Source: Gari tellinella (lineage: Eukaryota; Mollusca; Bivalvia; Cardiida; Psammobiidae). Taken from it: a DNA stretch of 64,000 nucleotides. The stretch spans positions 38,370,070-38,434,069 of the forward strand of contig OV277867.1 in assembly GCA_922989275.2 (NCBI GenBank), read 5' to 3'. How positions within the stretch are numbered: position 1 is the first letter of the stretch; each line of letters begins with the position of its first letter. A program made the translations under genes and the position numbers. This document shows, piece by piece, positions 24,001 to 33,000 of the stretch. Under the pieces are notes generated by a model. The model was not told the DNA's origin. It searched no databases and saw only the letters and a list, made by a program, of their open reading frames with translations.

Positions 24001-27000
24001 TTTTTCAAACTTAAGATATGCGATTACTGAATTTTCTGTTGATTAGTGTATCCAGAAAATTCGTTTATCCTGAAATATTTTCTGCAGTCAATGTGTCCGG
24101 ATTATCGACACATCATTGTTCATTATATACCCACAACTTAGCTCGTAATACGCGGGGTCGTGTTTGTCAGGGACCTCATTTTATCGAGCAGGATTACTGT
24201 GTTTTCAGGGGTTTACAGTAAGCTTATAAGTTTGTATATTTATGTAAATATAGGTTTTCACAGGTTTACTTGTGCTTATTAGTTTGGACAGTCATAGGTT
24301 TGTCAGTTTGGGATATTTCAGGGGTTTGTCAGTTTGTTAGTTTAGTAGTCCAGTTTATACTGGGGTGACTGTAATTTTATACATGTACTGTGTAAGTTAA
24401 CTGGCTTGACCAGTGGTCGTGTATAAAGTCTGGGTAGACAAGTAGCCGGTCAGTGACTATAGAACGTTTGGTGGGTACAGACCTGATTGTACAGGTGACA
24501 GAGAATGGCCACTGCTTGACAGTAAGTTGAAAGTTTGTTTAAGTTAGCTAGGCTGTTGGCATTGCTTTTAAATTAATAATTGTATTTATTTAAACCTGGT
24601 CATTGAATAGTCAGCTCAAAAGTAGTTAAATATATTTATAGGTGGCTGGAAGTAATGGGCTGGTAGTAATGGGCGTGGCTGGTTGTAATTGACGTTTGTC
24701 CGCTGTTTGTTGTCGTCCATGTATTTGTCAATGCGGGGGTGAAGAATGCCAAATATATAGTCCGTCGGCTGTGTGCCGGAAATGTGGCTGGGTGCCAGAA
24801 GTAGTCCGTTAGCTGCGGGATAAAGAGTGAACCGGTGGCTGTGTGCCTAAATTGCCAGCTAAGTGCTGAATTATTAACTTTGCTGAGTGCATGAATAACT
24901 ATGTATATAAATGTAATTAATGTTGCTTAGTGCCATTAATTTACCATTTTACGCTGAGTGCGAACTGACCTTGCTTAGTGCAGGTATTACTCCAGGTAGC
25001 TGAGTGCTCCATAAAGACTTTAAAGAACAATGCTTAGTGCTTAATAGTTATAGCGGTATATATAGATTGACCGTATTTGGAAGCTGTGTGCTCCTGAACT
25101 ATTACTAGAGACTGTAGGCTAAGTGCCTAATACAAAAGTGCTTAACTTTTGAATAGTTAATATTGCTTTTGTTTCATTAAGTTGACAATTAGCTGTATGC
25201 TGAAGTTTTTATACCAATGATTTAATTACTACAAATTATATGTATGTAATTCACATAATATAGTTTGTAGTTATATGGTTTTCATATAAGTGATGGTTTA
25301 TGTGGTAAAGTTTTAGTTTGCGACTGGGAAAGCACCTGGTTGCAAGGTAACAGTCACAAACTAAAGCTGACCCATTTTCGGTTGGTGTATTTGTAGTTTT
25401 TGTTGATATATGTTTGTATTATTGTAATTTTTGTGAACGTGAGTAAATGTGAACGAAAGGTGTACCAGTATTGTTTCATGTATTATGTTTTGTTAAATAA
25501 ATATATTCTATATGACCTGGCTATCGAAATGAATTTCTGACAATTCTATAAACAAAAGCAAATTATTTGCTTAACTCACAGCCTCCGATAAACTTTCTAG
25601 ACAGACTCACTTCTATTCTGTATCTCTAGAACCTTCTACGACAACTCTGCTGCGGAAATCTACACCACCTTGATAACCTAGACATTGCTTTAGAACACCG
25701 TGTGAATCATCAACGACCGTTAATACATAACGGTAACCTCTGTTACTGACCTTACCTTTTTGAAAGGTTCTTTGACAAACCACACAAGCACGACAATATC
25801 GCCTTATGTCTGACAAAACCCCTGGCCAATGAAACTGATTCAATACTTTGTCTACCGATTTCATATACCCACAATGACCTGAATCCAAAGTTTCATGCGC
25901 AAGTTTCAATACATTCTCCCTGTAGAGCTTTGGAACAACCAATTGCCTTATTTCCGATCCTTTGTTATGCTTCGGAGACTGAAAATGTCGGTATAATAAT
26001 TCTTTGTGGACTTCATACCATGACGTGTTCCACTTACCTGACTGCCTTTTCTCTCCCAAATTTGCTAAGCCCCATATCGGTTTCAGTGTTTCATCTGTTT
26101 CCTGTGCACTTTTGATTTCCCCTCTACTTACCTTTGCTATTGGACTAGAGTCTTCCATACATCTGTATTTTAACACATTGTCTTTCTCGACATGAGCTCT
26201 TGTCTGAGCAGCACTTACCTGAATACTTTCTCCTATACTACTTCCTGCATCTGCTTCAGTCCTCTTCTGGCATGTTACACTTGCATTTCGTTCAACTTCG
26301 CCAACATTTGTACTTAACTCACCTTCAATTTCGACGCCTGGAATATTTCCAATAATCACAGGATACACTGGCCTTGTTACACAAAGTGCTTCGGTCTTAC
26401 CAGAGAAATAAGGTGACTGAATCTCAACCAATGCTTTTGGGAATATCCGTACAGTACCATCCACCAAAACACATTGTTGAATTTCTCCAGTCAATTCAGA
26501 GTTTGAAACCAAATCCCTTCTTACTACAACTCCAGAACAACCTGTATCTCTCAACACAGCCACTTTTATGTCACCTATATAACCCTCAGACGTAGGCATT
26601 TTGTTAAGCATATTAGGATCTCTAATAGAAGACTTGTATGTCATACTCATCATAGGTAGTTCATCACCTACCAACTGTTTATCTCTACCAAAGGAGCAAT
26701 CACCTTTCGACTCCAAACTACCACTATACTTACTTCCTTGATAGCAACTAAAACCTCTGCTACTACCTCTACTTCTACCACTGCCTCTACTGTTTCTATT
26801 CACTCTCTGATAACTATCGTCTACACTTGGACTACTATCGGTTTCAACTAGTAAAGCAGCATATTGCTTAACTACCTTACAGTCCCTAATTTTGTGGTCA
26901 AATTTCCCACATCCATAACATTTCTGTCTATCCTGCCTATCCCTGTCTTTCGAATCACCATCTACCTGTCTATTTGAACTCCGACTGTTCCCATATGTAT

Positions 27001-30000
27001 CAGCCTTTCTACCAACAAATATATCCCTGTCTTTCGACTCTTCCTCTACCTGCCTATTTGAATCCTGGCTATTCTCATGTACCTCTGACTGGGTTAACCT
27101 TCTACCAACAAATTCACCATACCCATGTGCATCTACATACCTTTCTGCCTGATCTATCATCTCATGTAGCTGACTTAACTTCTTCTCCTTCAGGAATAAA
27201 CTAAGGTTTTTACCACAAGAACTCAAAAACTGTTCCCTCAAAATCAGATCTTTTAATCCCTCAAAATTCTCGTCAACCTTACCCAATTCCATCCATCTTA
27301 ACAGATAATGCTCAATCCGAGCAGCAAACTGAGTAGGAGTCTCACTGATTCCTGGTTTACAACCTCTAAACTTTTTACGTAACCCTTCTTCATTCAACTG
27401 AAACCTTTTATACAAAGCCTCTTTCAGAGCAGTATAATCTACAGCTTGTTCAGGTGAAAGGCGACTGTATACAGCCAGAGCTTTACCTTTAAGTAAAGCA
27501 CTTAAGTGTAATGCCCTATCGGATGGATCCCATCCAACACTGTTTGCATATCTCTCAAACCTTTGCAGATAATCTTCAATATTTTCCTTACTATCATCAA
27601 AGGGAGGTAATTTGGGTATTTTAGCTCTACTGCCTGTATGACTAAAACTGTGGCTTAGACCAGATCCATGTTCAGACACACTAGCCTTAATTCTCTCCCT
27701 TTCATTCTCTTTCTCCATCACTTCCTTCTCTAAATTCCTTTCTCTCAGTCTAGTTTCCCTTTCTTCCCTATCTCTCTGTTCCGCATACTTTTCTTCAACA
27801 AACTGTAACAACTTATCACCTGAGAGACCAAGCTTTTCTCCAATACCTATCATTCTATCATAGAACTTATCCATGGTAATTTATCGAATTATGAATGCAT
27901 ATATTTCTTTGCTGAAATAAATATATATGACGCAGTAATTGGCTACCCCACCCGTACTACCAATTGTCAGAAATTCATTTCGATAGCCAGGTCATATAGA
28001 ATATATTTAACTACTTTTGAGCTGACTATTCAATGACCAGGTTTAAATAAATACAATTATTAATTTAAAAGCAATGCCAACAGCCTAGCTAACTTAAACA
28101 AACTTTCAACTTACTGTCAAGCAGTGGCCATTCTCTGTCACCTGTACAATCAGGTCTGTACCCACCAAACGTTCTATAGTCACTGACCGGCTACTTGTCT
28201 ACCCAGACTTTATACACGACCACTGGTCAAGCCAGTTAACTTACACAGTACATGTATAAAATTACAGTCACCCCAGTATAAACTGGACTACTAAACTAAC
28301 AAACTGACAAACCCCTGAAATATCCCAAACTGACAAACCTATGACTGTCCAAACTAATAAGCACAAGTAAATCTGTGAAAACCTATATTTACATAAATAT
28401 ACAAACTTATAAGCTTACTGTAAACCCCTGAAAACACAGTAATCCTGCTCGATAAAATGAGGTCCCTGACAGTGTTGTTTACAATGGATTTAATAAAGAT
28501 ATTCAGTAATCAGTACATATACAAACCAAGTGTTACATCATAAATATAGAATTTGACTTCTGTTTACAAGTTTTGTGCTTCAATACAATAAATTGTTTAC
28601 GGTGAGAAATCGGTCAGCTTGTACATCTTTGTACAAACCCGATTTACACGTTAAAAATAATAATTGTTGTGAACATAAACAAATAGGCTAAAACCACTTT
28701 ACAGAATATACATGACAGCTGTGGGTCTGATATGTTTCAATTTCCAGGGGGGAATACGACGTATGTGTCTTTAGATGCTGTAATACTACATATGTTAATT
28801 GTCGGTTAACCTTAACCTAATTGCACCCAGAATTAAGGTGAAACTTTACCAACAAATTTTAAAAATGCGGTAACCTTAGCCATTCGAGCATCAACTCAGT
28901 ACACAAAAAATACTTGTCACTACCTTGATTTTGAACAAAGCAATACGAAATTCATAGGATTGACAGCAAAATACTTTGCTTTACCTTCGACATCGTTGAA
29001 TTAACGTTTGTCATATATCGGAGATATTCAGTCGCAAAGAAAGAAAATTGGTGTTTTGGCATATTGATTCACATTGATTCACTGATTTTATACACCATTC
29101 TGCATGCTGTTGGGAAATTATTACACAAACATGTTCGGCAAACATTGCTTTTTACGGCTGCATACAAAGAAGTGCCGATCTTGTTAAAGAAGGAGTGTTT
29201 CGAAGCAAAATATTAACTCACCTTTTTAATCGACTCTCGCTGCGAGAGGTAACCACAATTTTATCGATGTGGTAACTATAACCGATTGGACGGTGTGAAA
29301 ACTTATTTAAGTGAAAACAGGCATCAAATGTGAAATTTATAAAGCTCTAAATATCATCGATATGGTACTTTTTTGTAAATTTTGTAAAGGGAGATAACTC
29401 TTTTTACTTTAATAACTGAAAATTTTCAACACTGACCTTCAAGTTCTTTTCATATTTTAACTGCCTTAGCATGGACTTTCATCTGGCAGAATATAAGAAA
29501 AAGTTTAATACTAAAACTATTTCATTTTCAAACTTTCTTTACTTTTTTTCTTAAAATAAAAATCTAATAAAATCATGCCCTATTAAAAGCATATTTTTGA
29601 TATTCAAGGATCTATATTGTTCAAACCTGGTGCCATTTGTCTAAATTTGGTTTCTATATGTGAATATACCACCATAGACATGAAATAAATCATGAAAACC
29701 CAAATTACCATGTGTGTTTTGTTACGAAAAAGATTTTACTGAAGCTTGTACTATGTATGGGTAAAATTTGAAGAAAAACAATCCAAATTTGACATACCTT
29801 TTTCAAATCGCTGTAGCTAAAAAAAGGACACCACCATATATTTTCCTTCATTTTTTCATTCATCATATATAGCTCTTCCAAAAACACAATGATTGAAAAA
29901 AAGTTTGATACTTTGAAAAAATAGCTTATGGGTTTGATACACCCTTAAACGAATGGTTACCGTATGTCCATCTCTGCCAGGCGCCCAGCAAAAAGAGAAG

Positions 30001-33000
30001 GGATTCGGGAGATTCTGAGGCGTCTCATAAATAAAAACTAGCTGGCCCTTTCAATACGGTTGACACTATATCTTATACTACAATCCCACTCTACCCACAC
30101 TAATACCCAACTTTGAAACTTTGTCATTTGATCTACACAGCAAATTGTTTTTAATTACAGCGTTCCCTCTCTTCAACGACATCCAATGGGAGACTGCAAA
30201 TGTGTGCGTTGTTCAGAGGGGGTCATTATAGGGAAAGAAATTGGCTTACATTTGCAAACAGCTAAAACCAGATCAGACGTCGCGTAACGCGGCGTCTGGT
30301 CTGGTTTCAAGCTGTTTGTCACTCGTCATTAAGTTTTATCTATCAAAATGTCCTTTATATAACTTTGAGAAAAATAGTAGACAACAAACTTGAGCAGACG
30401 GTTTTGCAGCCATGAAAAGCGTTAAACAAAATTGTCTTTTTTGGGGAACAGCAGCAAGGGTCGTTGTAAGGAGGGAATCGTTGTTTGGAGGGCTTTTGCA
30501 GAGAAGGAGCGCTGTAGCTGTTTAGTTTTGATGATGTGTTTACTCCTATCCCTAGGGTATTATGCCCTGCAAATAATTTCAGTTCGGGAGGATTTGATTG
30601 TGCTGATTTTCACCCCTTTCTCTCGTCAACACCCAACAATCAAACCTAGCCATTTGAACTAGATTTCTTTTACTCCCAGGGTACTGTGCCCTGCAAATAC
30701 TTTAAGTTAGGGAGGGTTGGACATTTGATGGTGTTAAATTTTTACCCGCTTTTTCGTCAACACCAAATCATCAAACGTAATTATTTCATCTACACATCAG
30801 CTATGATTAGTTTCAATTATTTGTTTAGTTTTGATGATGTGTTTACTCCTATCTTTAGGGTACAAAGCCCTATAAAACATTCAGTTGTTTGTGATTTTAG
30901 AATTGATTTGAGATTATTTTCATTGGGTAGTGAAAATATAATGTCATTAAATGTTCACCCCTTCACTCATCAACACCAACAAAAAACAATGTGTTATATA
31001 CATATCGATGCTTTATAGAGATTTCTCAGTTAGATAAATTTGATATCGTCACTGTTGATATCATCACTACATCTAGTGATGATATCATTTTTTGTGACGT
31101 CACGTCATAATTAGTTTAGTGACGTCGCGGTAGTCAATTTTGTGTGTTTTTTCTGTAAAAACGTCATTAAAATATATATAATAAATAGAATAATCAATTC
31201 CTTTCAATAGATATGAAAAATAAATCACACGAATGGGTTGTTGTCTGGTTAAAACACTCGTCCTGCCGACTCGTTTTTTAACCAGATAACAACCCATTCT
31301 CGTGATATATTTTTCATTTCAATACAAAGAAATTGATTACCCTCTATGTTATTTCATCTACATGTCAAATATAATAATTTTAAATTAGTTGTTTAGTTTT
31401 GATGGTGTGTCTACTCCTATCCCCAGAAAATATTCCCCTCAAATAAATTTAGTTTGTGGGGGTTGAAATTTGAGGATGATGAAATTTCTACCCCTCCCTC
31501 GTCAACACCCAGCCATCCAGCCTAGATCTAGAAATCAACTTTTCCAATAACTTTTTTTGCAATAATTTCTTTAGTTTTTATGGTGTGACTACCCCTATCC
31601 CTAAGGTACACTGTCCTTCAAATCATTTCAGTTTAAGAATTGTTTTTATATTTATTAATAGGGAGTGAAACTATAACATTATTAAATTTTCACCTCCGCC
31701 CTATTCAACATCAAAACCATAAACCCTAGTCATTTGATCTACACACCAACCATAATTCTTTTAAATCATAATTTTAGTTGTAATGATGCATTTACTCCTT
31801 ATATCTCTAGGGTACTATGGCTTTTCACCCACACCCATCAATATTAGCCTTTTGATCTACACATCAACTACATGTATAATCATTTCAATTCGTTGTTTAG
31901 TTTCCAAGCTTCCATCTGCTGGGATTAAGAAAATATTTTCTACAGTAAATGTTTGTGACTGTATAAAATGGAATTATTCTATTCAATGTATGAATAATGT
32001 TACGGCGTTAAAAGGCATATTTACGGGATAATGGGTTAAACTATTCATTGGTCTGTTATAAGTTCATTGTGATTCGCTTTATAGCAAGTTTTCTTACAAT
32101 ACTCAAGTTTAACATGGGGTGTCACAGAAGAGGGAGTTGAATGCTTCGCTATTAAATTTCTATCACGGGTGGAATATTTGATATCAAAATTTCATCCGGG
32201 ATGAAAATTGAACGGGGTGAATATTTGATATGTCACCGGTAAGTAACGGGTTTTTAAAGACGGAAATGTCCAATTTAAACAGGCAAAAGGCGGTCAGGTT
32301 TGGAAAAAAGACGAGTATCTTTCCATTTATGGAGAGTTATTTGAGAAAAAAAGTAGACTACACACAGCAAAACCGTCCTGTTATGAAAAGACAATTTTGG
32401 TAAGTATTAGGTGTCAAGGACAGAAGACTGCTTAAAGCAAAGTAAATGAGGAGTATATTCAGTCCGATTCGTTTAATATAATCACGAAGCAAGTAGCTTG
32501 AGGTATATTATATAGAGCCAGTGTTTTGCAGCCTCGGCTGTAGGCGCTCAGCACGAAACACGTTACACAACTACTACCAATCTTACTACTGCATCTACTA
32601 CTACTACTACGATTTCTGCTGCTGAAGCTGCAGTTAATAATAATAATAATTATAATGATAATTATATTAAAATGGTATGAATAATAATGTCGATAATTAT
32701 GACTGCAATAATGATAATAACATTTTAATTAGGAGGTAACCTATCCAATAAATGATTTATATGAAATAAGCAATCGCCTTATCTGTTTGACAATCAGACA
32801 ATTAGATAAACATATATCGAGAGAGATTTCAACATTCTCACACATTTTCTGACACTCATTAATTTTTACCGAGTTTACATTTACATTTTTTTTTATATTA
32901 AAGCCAACCTGGAGTTTCAAGGACGGAACTCCACAATCTATTATCATCGACAACCACATCAACAAAAGATTGGACGTTTCTGGAAGTATAAGTTCGAACT

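Larger units (their letters stand above)
24165..28471 (-). mobile_element. LTR retroelement with inverted LTRs and GTGTT duplication
   Basis: Both outer ends start TGTCAGGGACCTC reading inward. The left LTR (24165-25542) is in plus orientation and the right LTR (27965-28471) in minus orientation; both end TTTCTGACA on the inner side. A perfect 5-bp repeat GTGTT flanks the whole (24160-24164 and 28472-28476). The right LTR lacks about 870 bp that the left has (24632-25500). The coding region between them is minus-strand. Normal elements have direct LTRs, so this arrangement is abnormal. Confidence 0.8.
21504..29948. mobile_element. 8.4-kb TTAA-bounded inverted-repeat composite
   Basis: The ends are TTAAGGGTGTATCAAA (21504) and TTTGATACACCCTTAA (ending 29948). 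Inverted arms cover 21504-22318 and 28746-29948; they match through CTCGCAGCGAGAGTCGATTA, GGCTAAGGTTACCGCATTTT and CATATGTAGTATTACAGC. The arms differ by indels (about 0.8 versus 1.2 kb), so the palindrome is old. Inside are two opposed non-LTR reverse transcriptase fragments and the LTR element at 24165-28471. No transposase is seen. Because TTAA is palindromic, it may be a target duplication or part of the ends. The whole lies in the last intron of the CCP-GON gene. Confidence 0.75.

Noticed and set aside
26004..26195. Small plus-strand frames inside 25900-27200
   Set aside because: They are shadows of the long minus-strand gag-protease-integrase frame.
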